A stretch of DNA of 64,000 bases, taken from positions 64,693 to 128,692 of the forward strand of contig CAXAMN010008546.1 of NCBI GenBank assembly GCA_963970005.1. The letters are read 5' to 3'. Position 1 is the first letter of the stretch, and each line of letters opens with the position of its first letter. The DNA comes from Durusdinium trenchii (taxonomy: Eukaryota > Sar > Dinophyceae > Suessiales > Symbiodiniaceae). Below the pieces are notes generated by a model, which was given only the letters and a program-made list of their open reading frames with translations, was not told where the DNA came from and ran no database searches. This document shows positions 43,749-54,900 of this stretch, piece after piece. The translations under genes and the position numbers were made by a program.

Positions 43749-44696
43749 ATAGTGAGACACGCACATATTTACCCCATGTATGACCCTGATGCTGGTAACA
43801 TGTATGGCCTGGGCTTGGTGAATGTCCGTTATTGAAAGAAGACCTGAAGCAGAGCGTCGGATCTAAACCTTGCAAACATTGGCATAACAAACCAACCAGG
43901 ACTGGACTTGTTCACAATCCAAGGGACTGCCAGATGGACTTTGGGACAGCAGTTGGTTCTCGTGGCCAGATGGTTCCATCATGTTCAGCACGTTCCTTTC
44001 CTTTCCAGCCCGGACTGCTGCGGTCCGCAGCACGCCTCGTTTCCCTCGTTTCTCCTGGCGGTCCCAGGGGATGTTGAAGAGCAGAGGCTTTTTAACGACT
44101 CCACGCACGAAGGCCGGGGCAGGGCGGCGAGGCGGCGGGCGCACGGCGACGCCGGGCTCGGCACGTCTCTCTTCAGATGGCCTAGAAGTGCAAAAAGCCA
44201 GTATAGGTGCTGGACTAGGAAGGCTATACAAACCAAAATGCTAAGTTACACCTTAATCACCGCCCTGGAGGTCCGCCCTTCTGGGCGGTGGTGTTGGCCG
44301 AGCCCGCCCCGCTCGGCCCCGGACGCCACCAGGCAGCGGCACAGACGCTCTTTTCCGTGAGTTTGGGTGGTGCCTGGGCGGAGCGGAGTGGAGGACCTTT
44401 AAACGTATGGTTACTTAGTGTTGAGAACGCCTATATAAGTAGGTAGAGCCTACCTAGCTTAGGAAATCTCAAACTTAGTGGCCAACTGCCCTGCTTTGGT
44501 TTGAAGTGGAAGGCATTTGTTGGTCATGCAGCTCCAAAAAATGTGTGTTGACAGATAAGGTATACTGACGGACCGGACACACAGATGGCTCCCGGTCAAT
44601 CGCATCAGAACCTTCAAGAAACTAGGCTGTAAGCTATATCATGATCTATATGACAAGCTACTTACATGAGATAAAACCAAACAAACTAACAGACTC

Positions 44697-44732
44697 TTAC
44701 CCACCCACCCACCTACTCACCCACCCACCCAC
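44697..44732. repeat. (CCCA)n simple repeat
   Basis: CCCACCCACCCACC and CACCCACCCACCCACC runs, separated by TACT. Confidence 0.85.
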
Positions 44733-44799
44733 CATTGCTGACTCTTGCTAGACTCCCGACTCGACTCTTCTTCAGCTCGCTCCTTCTTGTCCCTCTAAG

Positions 44800-44963
44800 G
44801 CAACGATCTCTTCAAGACGGACACCCTGCGCTTGCACTACACCTCGTGTCCCCAACCGCTCGGCTCCACGGCACGGGTCGGACCTTCCGCCTCGCTCCGC
44901 TCCGCCGATGGGATCCGAGCTTCACGGAAGGGTCGAGGTGAACGGACGATGGTGGTGAGGTGA
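44800..44963 (+). CDS. Candidate exon, function unknown
   Basis: Opens after CCTCTAAG, an acceptor that excludes the in-frame TAA just before it, and codes NDLFKTDTLRLHYTSCPQPL, then a Ser/Arg/Gly-rich end. Confidence 0.25.
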
Positions 44964-46169
44964 CGAGTCGTTCGGCTTGGTTTTATCATGTGACTATAGC
45001 CACTGTTAACAGTATATGGTTAAGAGAGTTCACCAATGTGGTGAACTCTGTTCATGCGGGGTTCTTCTGATTGGAGTTGAAGGGGACATTGATCTCCGGA
45101 CTGGAAGGAGCGAAGGTGAGGCTGGTCGCTGTGCAGATCGAGCGTCGTTGTGGAAAATGGACACCGACTTCACTGATGTGGATGGTTGAGTAACACCACG
45201 CCGGCGGCAATGGCTTTGGGATCATTTTAGATCTCCATATACCTCCTCAGAAGGTATTTGGACCCTCTAAACCCACCCCAAACACCTTCTCAGAAGGTAT
45301 TTGGAGCCCTAGGGCATAATATGCGGGGCTTGATTCATCAACCGTCCAAAGGATGGAGGTTTCCCTGTTTTATTCATCTCACGTGGTCAACGTCCCTGAT
45401 GTAGACATCAGTTCAAAGCCTTAGAACGAACAGTCACTTCCTCTTGGAAGTGGATGGTATGGTGGGTGCCATCCACTTCCACCATGGCTTCTGTGTTCGG
45501 AGTGTACCTCCGGACGTCTGGTCGATTAGCCCCCACAAACATGGCCCGCTTCGACCGAAGGTCCCGGGGCGAAGATGACGACAGCGCTCCGACTTCCTGA
45601 CCGGTCCCGTTCAGGTACACCATTCCGGGTCGGGACTACAACTACCACGTGCCAACCCGAGCGCCTTGGACGAAGTCGTGGAGTCAACCTCCACACCACA
45701 CGTTACCAAGAGCTCCGTGCTTGGGCCTTCTAAGGCCTAACGAATTCGGTGGAAAGGATTGGGGGGAGGTCATAGAGTTGATATAGAGTTCCTATACCTG
45801 ATCTGACCTGTCATATCCCAGCGAAAAGGAACACCTCGCCGAACCAACCGGCAACTTCTGAAGGAAACCATAGGAAACCATGTTTTAAGGGCGAACGTGA
45901 GTGCGCTGACTGACCTTGAAGAAATGATGGACCATCAGCAGGGGCCTTTTGATCTTAGTACACTGCGCCCGCAATCCATCTTCCCCGTAAGCCATTTGTT
46001 GGAACCAGGCTGATCTGGAAGCGTGGTCGTGACGTTAGTGGCGGATGAGCCCCGTGTTACGTTACGTTCCATGTCATTGTGAAAGGTTTGATCATTTTCT
46101 CGGAAAGAACATGTCAGTTTGAGACTTTGGTGCTCATCAACCCTGATATGTTTGCAACATATGCCCCAG
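44964..46169. other. No well-supported gene; repeat fragments
   Basis: Contains a family C fragment (45239-45313) with two AGAAGGTATTTGGA words and a short hairpin related to family A (about 45424-45504, arms GGAAGTGGATGG and CCATCCACTTCC). Nothing else is supported. Confidence 0.35.
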
Positions 46170-46337
46170 CTTGAGCTCCTCACCACGCACCGAGGAGTTC
46201 AAGCTTCTGAAGGACTCCCGGCAGTGCGGCTTGGGTGTTGGGGGCTGGACTTCTTAAAGACGCTTTTAAGACCCTGTGCGGGTTTCATTGGCCAGACATT
46301 CATTGCTCAAGGTCAACCCTTTGCCAAGCTCAAGTAG
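46170..46337 (+). CDS. Candidate exon, function unknown
   Basis: Starts in phase 0 after ATGCCCCAG and codes LELLTTHRGVQASEGLPAVR, then LDFLKTLLRPCAGFIGQTFI before TAG. Protein-like mix of residues. Confidence 0.35.
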   Translation, partial: LELLTTHRGVQASEGLPAVRLGCWGLDFLKTLLRPCAGFIGQTFIAQGQPFAKLK

Positions 46338-46868
46338 CTGCTAGGCAACGTTGCTTGTATGGTGACTTTGCCGATGCTTTGCTGCGAAGGCAGTGCTGGC
46401 AACCACGCCTTTAATGAGTTTGGCAAAATAGTGCAAATGGATGCAAATGGACACGTGGAGCCAATACCTTTAGTTAGTCAATTTAGTTGAATATGTTTGA
46501 ATTGTGGTAGTTTGTTGCAGACCTGCCCTTGAAATCAGCCTGGACTCTACATGATTTGCCTCCTCGGACTTAAGACACGAATCCATCCATACCCTGGATC
46601 TTCCAACTGTGCAACATGCTTGATTTTTCATCTATAATACGAGCCAGTTTATCCAGAAATGTATAATGTATAAAACTGTTACATACTTGGAAGATCTCGG
46701 TATGAGCTAAATTACCTGATATACTTGTCATTCCTGGTGCATTCCCATGAGCTAGGTTTCTTCGACATGGAAGATCTAAGTATGTTAGGTCTGTTTGGAT
46801 CTAGGAGGATCTATGGTCTTAGGTTCATATAGTATAGGTATATGTTGTTTCCAGCGTAATCTCTCCCC

Positions 46869-46949
46869 GCACCCGACTCTACAGGTCTCCTAACATGGTG
46901 ACTTTGGCAGACTTCAAAGTGGCAGGTGGTGACCTGTAGAGTCGGGTGC
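46869..46949. repeat. Hairpin element with perfect 19-bp inverted repeats
   Basis: GCACCCGACTCTACAGGTC at 46869-46887 is exactly inverted at 46931-46949, 81 bp in all. Confidence 0.85.
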
Positions 46950-46965
46950 TGGTCATAGGATAGTA

Positions 46966-47076
46966 TATCCCAGACACGACTAATGGGACTGCCATAGGAC
47001 TGCCACCCCATTGACCACCAAAACCACCCCTGGCCTGATCGGTAGTCCTATGCCAGTCCCATGGAGCGTTTGGGAT
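46966..47076. repeat. MITE-like element, family B, copy 5
   Basis: TATCCCAGACACGACTAATG at the left and CCCATGGAGCGTTTGGGATA at the right, with GGGACTGCCATAGGACTGCC and CATTGACCACC inside. It lies 17 bp after the preceding hairpin. Confidence 0.75.
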
Positions 47077-47104
47077 AGATAGGTATTTATGAAGCTACCC
47101 TAAT

Positions 47105-47196
47105 AGGGCTCGAGTCGTACCTCCTCAGAAGGTCTTTGGACCCTCGAAACCCACCTCAGTCCCACCAAACCTCAGGTTCGGTACGACTGGAGCCCT
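47105..47196. repeat. MITE-like element, family C
   Basis: AGGGCTCGAGTCGTACC and its near inverse GGTACGACTGGAGCCCT (one mismatch) form 17-bp ends of a 92-bp element. Confidence 0.8.
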
Positions 47197-47224
47197 ATAG
47201 CATCCTATAGCTATACGTCTTGGA

Positions 47225-47431
47225 TCGCAACTGACTTCCTCTCGTCCGTCCCGTGGCGTCGGCCTCCAGGAGTCGGGCCCTGAACACTACGACGCCTCGC
47301 TCTACCGCGCGGAGCAGATCTTTTCCAAGGAACGCCAGGCCCGGTGCTCTGGGACCTTCGGGCCGAGCGGTTTGGAGTTCCGGGTGGTCAAGACTGGTGT
47401 TGCGATCGGTGGTGCGATCCGTCTTGCTTAA
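47225..47431 (+). CDS. Candidate exon, function unknown
   Basis: The frame (no start codon) reads RGVGLQESGPEHYDASLYRA, then EQIFSKERQARCSGTFGPSG and EFRVVKTGVAIGGAIRLA before TAA. This is among the most protein-like stretches in the window, although a parallel Ser/Arg-rich frame is also open. Confidence 0.4.
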   Translation, partial: SQLTSSRPSRGVGLQESGPEHYDASLYRAEQIFSKERQARCSGTFGPSGLEFRVVKTGVAIGGAIRLA

Positions 47432-47671
47432 GCAAGAAAGCATACGGACAAGGTGGACTCGAATGAATGGACTGGCCCAGTGGGGAACTTAAGACTGAAG
47501 TCCCAACAAAAAGGTTATCAAAGGGAGTGTACCAAGCCACTCCCACCATGGATTCGACACCTTGTTGGAAAACACCACCTCAGATCCCTAATGCCTAGTT
47601 TGAAGAAGATATCATTTAGAAAACACCACCTCACACCTTGAAAAACCACCACCTCACACCTCCAAGGGCGT

Positions 47672-47950
47672 TTGAAGGGTGACCCTCAATTGAGCAGAGA
47701 GCCTTCCTCCACATCCACGCCGCTGTCAGGTGCCGATCTCCTTGGTGTATCGCACGGACTTGCATCCACAGGGGCTGAAGGGTGGGCCCTTCCCCACGCT
47801 CCTCACCGGCACCTCGGACTGGAGAAGGGTGGGAGAGGATGGAGTCATGAAAAGGACAGAGATGGAAGTCAAGTCGGTCATTTGAAAAAATGGTTGATCT
47901 GGTTTTGTAGTGTAAAGCCCTTAGTGAAACAATGGCGGTTCGACTTCTAG
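47672..47950 (+). CDS. Candidate ORF, function unknown
   Basis: Ninety-two codons including GADLLGVSHGLASTGAEGWA and HEKDRDGSQVGHLKKWLIWF. Low-complexity free but without a motif. A 119-codon - strand frame overlaps. Confidence 0.25.
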   Translation: MKGDPQLSREPSSTSTPLSGADLLGVSHGLASTGAEGWALPHAPHRHLGLEKGGRGWSHEKDRDGSQVGHLKKWLIWFCSVKPLVKQWRFDF

Positions 47951-48046
47951 GGGACAGATGATTTTTGTGAGTTGAGTTGCAGGAGTCCATTTGTCAGGCT
48001 GCTTCTTCTCAGCTCCATCATTGCAACTAAAAACTTAAACAAGTAG

Positions 48047-48638
48047 ATGATCAAGATACTCGAGTTTCTATATGATAACAAATCAGGATCTTCCCTCAAA
48101 CGCCGCTCATGTTTTTTTGGAAAAAAAATCCGGTACCGCTGGATGCGGATGTGGCGCCCGCGCCATGAGGATATGGCGCTTATGGTGCCTGTCAAGATCC
48201 TGGCACCTGGGCAGCAGGGGCCGTCCCAACGAGGAATCACGGTTCTGGGCGATTTCAGTTGTTTGGCCATGATGACTTGCAAGTGAGAGCTTCCAAGAAT
48301 GAATCGAATTGATTGGGGTTCTATGGTCTTACGTGCAAAATCCCGGGTTCCTACTGTAGATGTACTGGCAGTTCTTGGGGACCTTTTCACCTCTGAAGAG
48401 GTGGTGAACCTGACAGCCCACTGCTGAGTTCACAGTCGACTACTCCCCACTGAACCACGTTGAGAATCAAACATGGAGATCGCGGCTGGTTCCATGGCCC
48501 CCGGATGAACACCGGTGTCCTGGTCATCCAGCGAATCCCGCTGGCTATGCAGTGAATGTTCATGTGGAAACCCAGTGTGGATATGTGTGGACTCACAATC
48601 TGACTGCCACTGCATTTCTAAAACCATTCATATTCTGA
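48047..48638 (+). CDS. Candidate exon cluster interrupted by the retroelement insertion side
   Basis: Three + strand patches follow one another: 48047-48286 (VPVKILAPGQQGPSQRGITV), 48299-48427 (RVPTVDVLAVLGDLFTSEEV) and 48414-48638 in another frame (SPLNHVENQTWRSRLVPWPP, then AGYAVNVHVETQCGYVWTHN). A GT donor (CAAGTGAGAG) separates the first two. They end 80 bp before the copia target site. A 147-codon - strand frame overlaps the first patch. Function unknown. Confidence 0.35.
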
Positions 48639-48722
48639 GGAGTCCTGGCCCACCATGAATTTAATCGGCTTTACTTGCCGAACAACCATTACAGTAATAC
48701 CATGTTGCTTTAACCTTATGAC

Positions 48723-48932
48723 TGTTTAACAAATCGAACTCGCCACAACCAAAAGCAAATCGTGAAGCAACGTCCCACCTAAAGGCGGAACCAAACAAGG
48801 TAAAAAGCGAAGCAACAGCAAAGCAATGCGGGCTTTTGCGCTGAATGCGGACATCGATGCCTGCGGTACAAATCCTGATACACTTCAAGCGAAACAGACC
48901 AATGCACTGCAAAATTCAGTACACTTTTCACA
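48723..48932 (-). repeat. 3' LTR of the copia element
   Basis: This 210-bp repeat is identical to the 5' LTR. The polyprotein stop codon (TGA, bases 48928-48930 read on the - strand) lies inside it: LTR bases 3-5 are the stop and LTR bases 1-2 supply the last two bases of the final Met codon. The tract just before it on the - strand (ending CTTTGGGA) is only a weak polypurine tract. Confidence 0.95.
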
Positions 48933-51900
48933 TCCCAAAGAGGGATTGTTGGTCTTGTTTCGCTCTGGCTGCTCTTCTTTCACGCTGCCCTTTTCTAATT
49001 TGTGACCTACGCTGCTCTTCTTGAACATCTTCATGGGTAGATGTCAAACACATCAAACCATCTCGTTTCAGCTGACGAAGCAAAATGTCTTTCATGTTCT
49101 TCGTGAGACTGTCTGCCAGCTGTTTGAAGGTCGGAACCCACCTAAGAGACATCAACTTCTCCTCGATCATCCTTTTGGACATAAGAAGGTCCAGCGCCGT
49201 CTGGCGCTCCTGGGCCATATGGCCTGTGGTGTGGCAGTGGTCATAAAGTGCACGAGCGTCCGTCACTAGGATGCCGGGCACTCGAAGGGTGTCCCTCCAA
49301 GAACCATCTGTCTTCACCTTTCCGAAGCGAAGTGCATCGTACAGCAGGCGATTGTAGAGCTGATGATCAGCTCCTCTTGTAAGTGCACAGCTTTCTGCTG
49401 CCATGCTGCTGCGAACAACTCTGGAAATCTTATTCGAATGAAACTCCAGAATGTTGGACATGCGCTTCTCTGATATTGCCTGGGTATCCGTCAACAAGTG
49501 AATTTCACCAGACTGGGCGACTCCATCTTTCTTACCCAAAGCAGCATCGAAGTAGGTGACAAAAAGTGGTTCACCATGTAGAGCCCTGTACGTCAACTGA
49601 GCTTCGCCATTCCGTGCTGACGTGTGCAGGTCCTGAAGCAAGGTGTTTGCCTCCTTGACATGTTCATGTGTGGCGACACTCACCGCCTGAGCTAAAGAAC
49701 TTGCACGGAACATGAACTCAGGAAGAACGTGTTGTATGGGCCATCTCATGCGCATGACCAGCTGTCGGTAGCTGGTGAGGCTCTTGCCGATCAACTTGCC
49801 CTTGGGAATCTCCGACATGTCCACAGGGGTAATCTTCAAGACATATTCCTTCATGTCATCAATGATCTCATTCTTCTGTGAATCATATCGGACCTTCATC
49901 CCAAGGTAGTCTATTCCTTTCATGTTGAGACTCTCCCAGCCCTTAATGTTGAAATTTTGGTCGATTCTGCTCTTAAGGGCGGCAAATTGTGGTTTCTGTG
50001 GATCTCCTACTAAGAACCCATCATCGACGTGCAAACCACAAAAAGCAAAAACTCCTGAATCGTCTTGTGCCACGAACGTACTTCGGCAAAAGGGAATCTC
50101 TTCCATGCCGACTTGTTGCAACAACTCAACTGCCCGAAGATACCATAGCCTTGGTGCTTCAGCCAGGCCATACGCACTTTTCACAACCCTCATGAGTTCG
50201 AAGGGTCCTACTGCACTGGTGGTCTTGGTGGCCGGAAGACCTTGTGCTGGTGCCCGGACGTACACCTCTCTGTCAGTGTTTTTGCCACTCAGAAAGGCAG
50301 TAGCTACATCGAAGGTGTAGCATGTCCACTGCAAAGTCACGGCCAAACTCTTCATCATCCGAATTGCTGTTGGTGTGGTGGTGGGGCTATCTGTCCTGTA
50401 TTCTCCGATGGCAGGGTCAGTATGCCCCGGTACCACCAACCTACTCTTGGGTTGAAGGTGAGATGAGTCTTTGGCTTTATTGACACGAACCATTCGCAGT
50501 GGGGTTCTAAAGATCTGACTCGAGGGGATTCGGGAAGCTTCTGTGGGAGTGAGTCTCTTGATCACCCCATTGTCGATCCACGCTTCCCATTCCCGAAGAT
50601 CGGAGTCCTTGAATGCTTCGGCTTCTTCTTCATTGAACCACTTCGGGTCCAGTTCTTTACCTGAAGCTTTCATCTTTAGCAAAAGAACTTCTCGATACTT
50701 CTGCCATTGGTGCTCTCTTTCTAAAAGCTCCTGCCAGGCATTTGCTTCGTCAGCGTCTTTCAACTCCTTTTGGAAAACATCCTTGCCTACCTGAATGTAG
50801 GCACACTGGGGAGGTTCTGGCGTCTTTTCAACTTCATTGACAAAGAGTGTCATTCCACGCCATGAGGCTGAGCACTTCTTCCTCTTCGCTTCATTCTTCT
50901 TTTCATCCAAAAGGAGTGCCTGGCCAGGTTCCTCCAAGAGCATGAGTGTCACTCTGCGTTTGTTCTTCTTCTGTGGATGGGCCTGCAGCTTCTTTCTTGG
51001 CGCTCTATGGAGTCTTGCGGCTGACACTGGTAGATCCAAAAGTCTTCGGATCTGCTTCAATTCATTCCTTGGGAGCCACTGATTCTTGAGCTGCTTCTCG
51101 TCTCCTTTCTTCATAATTCTTTGCTTCAATCTTCCAGTGAGGTCTTGATCACTCACCATCACTTGTAGCTGCTGGAACATTGTCCTCGGCAACTTCATAC
51201 TTGGTTCTTCTTCGCCTTCTTCAGCCTTCTTTCTCTTTAGGCTCATTGGGACATCATCCAAAAGTTTCTTCCTTCGTTCTTTCTGTTCTTGAATCCTCTT
51301 CTCATCCTCCTTGGCATAGGCTTCCTCTTGGGCCGAAATCTCTTCCCAAAATCGCCGACTCTCCTCCTCTTCATTTTCTTCTTCCTTGCCTTCGGGGATC
51401 GAAGGTTCATATCCTGCTTCTTCCATCTCCTTCCTCTGCCTCTCCAAGTCTTCAAACCTCTGCTCATATTCCTTTTCTTCCGCAGCGGCTTGCCTTTTTA
51501 TCCCTTCATCTTTCCTGGATGGCCTTTCCTTCTTCCTTCTTTTGGAAACTTCTTTTCCGAACTTGCTTTGAACCAATCTTCTCACACCTCGCAAGCCCTT
51601 CATCATTTCCACTGCTTGCCTGCGACTTCTTCCATGTCTTTTGCCGAACTTGATGCTGTCTTCTTGGGCCTCCCAGGTCTTATCTTGTTCCACCTCCTTC
51701 TCGGGCTGTCGGATCTCAGTGAGGTCCTCATAAGTCTTTTCTTGTCCATCATTGAGTTCTAACTCTTCCACACCGGCTCTGGCGTTCTCTTCCAACGTGG
51801 CTCCCCTCATGTTGGCAGCTGCTAACAAGAGGCACCTTGATCGCCAGGAGCAAAAGTATTTCTCATGGCTTTCCTTCACGATGACGACTGCCGGACCACG

Positions 51901-54900
51901 CCACTCACCATGATCATGCCGGTAACGACCTTTTCTGGCCCTTGGCACCCAGAAAAAAATCTTTTCTCCTGGAAGGAATTCTTTAATTTGACCTCCTGGT
52001 TTCCTCACAAGTGCATTCTTCAGTTTCTGTTGGGCATCTTGGTGTAACAATGCCCTCTTCGCAATGGACCTCATCTCAGCCTGCCGGGCCACTTCCGTCT
52101 CCATGCTCAGAGCTTGCCCCAACGTAGTGGAGGTAATGGCTTCATCTTCAAGAAGGTCGGGCAGGCAGCTTTGACGGCCAAAAACAAGAGCATTGGCACT
52201 GAAGCCTCGCCTTGTGATCACTTGATTCTTGCCTTGCAGGGCGCACATGAGAGTAATCTTCATGCCTGAACGATCTTTGACTTGATGTTCATGGATCAAG
52301 GCGCCCCAGGCTATGCCTAACAAAGCACCGTGTCTCTCGGTGTGTCCAAGTTGCCAAGCTGCGTGAGATCCTGTGAACTTGGTCCCAATGGCATAGTGCT
52401 CCAAAAACAAAATGAACTCAGCCTCCCATTCTCCTCCTTGGTCCAAGGAGATCCATGTCGGTGCTCCGAACATTGCCACCCACTTGGTAAGGAATTTTTG
52501 GGCCACATGTTCAGGATTTCTGTTTTTGAGAAGCACCCCCTGATGAAAGTTCGTGGCCAAATCAACCATGCTTAGGGCCACATATCGTTGCCCACTGCAA
52601 TCATTTGTGAACTTCAGGTCGATCCCAATGCTTTCATTGAACACCCATGGACGGGCGTCTCCTCTCTGATTCATCGGGCGTCTTGGAATTGGCCCTGAGC
52701 CACAAGTATCGCACTGTAGGCGATGAGCAGCATCTTGCAACCATTTCTCGGCTCCTGCTAGCCTCAGCATTCTTGCTAGAACTTCATTCGATGGGTGACC
52801 CAGGCGTCGGTGGAGGAGATCTAGTTGTCGGTTTCTTTGTATGATTGGAGCTTCTTCCTTTCCTTCTGCTTCATCTTCACTTTCTTGTTCTACATCCTCA
52901 AGGGTCTCAAACCTCTCTTCTGGCACTTCTTCCTTGCTCACAAAACTTTCTTGAACACGCCCTTTCTTCAAATATTCTTCTGCGCCTTTCAACACCTGGG
53001 AGGCGAACGCCTTCGTGTAGCCTCCAGCAAACTCAGACAAAGCTTTCCAATGTCCGTTGATCTTGACTCCTCCCAAAACAGGTGTATGCAGGTGTTGATG
53101 GCCGGTGCAAAGCCGGCTGCAGTGCTTCAAAATCTCAGGCGTGCCTCTCAACCTGGTTCTCTTCTTCAAATACATGGGCTCCTCCTCCGGAAATTCTTCA
53201 TTTGGTTTCCTCAAGTTGTACTGACACATGTCAGTGGTAGTATCGCCCATGCCTTCAAAAGCTTCTTGTATATCTGGCTCCAACCAGGCTTTTGAGGGTT
53301 TTGGATTTTCCCCCAACACAGCTCCTCCTCTAGCTCTCTGGGCCTTCACAGCTTTCTTCACGAAGTGTAGAAGGACTCTTGCCTTCTGTCGTCTTTCGCC
53401 CAGGTTCTTCAACTGTTGTGCACTCTTCTTTCCAAAATCTTGTAGTGGAGACCATTCACAACAAGGCCAAGCGATGACCAGAAGATCTGGATCCACGTGC
53501 TCCATGTACTTGAGGGCTTCATTCTGATGCTCCATGTCATGGAGATCCCAATTTGGCAAGGTCACAGGTTCCATCATCTGCCAATTTCCTCTCTGAACAG
53601 CGCATAGGGATATCATACATGTCCAGGTGAACACCTCGAGAACTTTCCAAGGACCACTCTTTGAACGTCGGACTCTAGGCATCTGCCTGGTGATCTTCTC
53701 CTTGGCTTCGTTTTTCCTCTGGACATAGGTGTCTTGTATCCCTCTGGTATTGTGGCGCCACTCACTTCTTTGTGCCTTGCTCATATGCTTGACTGGACCG
53801 TGCACTTCCTTCTCATCCTGGGCTTCTGTCTCCGACTCTTCATCTGTGCTTTCTTCTTCTTGGTGCTGAACTCCAAATTCGTGGGATGTGACAGATGCTT
53901 CCTCATCATCGGAGCCTTGCACGATCTCCCACTCTTCATCATCACTTTGCTTCTGGGCTTCCTGGACCGGAATGAAGGTCAGATCCTTCTCCAATCGCTC
54001 AAGGGCAGTTTCCAATCTGTGTCGGTCAATGGCCTCTTCATCAAAGGACTCGTAGTCTTTGTCGCTTGGACCATCGCTGCCTTCTGATTCTTCATCTTCT
54101 TCTTCGCTAGAACCTTCATCAGGTGGAAGCTTGTCTGCCTTGAATGCCCAGCTCTGCGGGGATCGTACCAACATCTTCAATGCGTCTTGGATCTCTGGCC
54201 GGCTCCAAAACTGGGCCACATCTTCTCCAAAGTCTAGTAGGCACACAGCTGGATGCCGAGTTGCAGTCAATGACATCGGCTTCCAAGTACCCTTGATCTG
54301 GATCTTCTTGTCTGCAAAGCTCATGATGACATTCCAGCGTGCCATTTCCGACGGCCCCACCAATCCTGGACAATTTCTTGCTCCTCCTCCGACACAGGAC
54401 ATGCGAATCAGTTCTCCACTCCCGTGGATACCCACAGGGTAGATGTAGCCACGGTGGCTTGTCTCTGGCTCTCCTGAGCCGAACTGAAAGGACTCTTCTT
54501 CTGGCTCCTCATGCCAACTCAAACCCATACGCTTCAGCTGAGCTTGGAATTCTTGGTGCCAGACTTCTCCGGCAACGGCTGATCGGCATCCACTGTCCAT
54601 GATGGCCATCCCTGGGGCGGTAGAAAGAAAAACTTCGTGGCTTTCGTTGCTATTGACCACCCATGCTCCATGTCTCTCTGAGAAGTAGATGACATGTTTC
54701 AAACCACAGTCTCGGCAAGAAGCATAGTGACCATCTCCATTGGCGCTCCATCTCAAGCGATCCTGAGGATGTGGACAGCGAGCTTGCTCAACTGTTGGTG
54801 TAGGTGCACAAGCTGAAGGACGGATCTTTCCTTTGAAGGTCTGGTTGTCACATAGATCCTTACGAAACTGTGCAAGCATCCGATCCTTGACAGGCTTTGG

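Noticed and set aside
51180-51762. 157-codon + strand frames opposite the copia ORF
   Set aside because: Shadows of the Glu/Lys-rich linker of the polyprotein, giving Ser/Leu/Phe-rich sequence on the other strand; the same holds for other + frames between 49021 and 57491.
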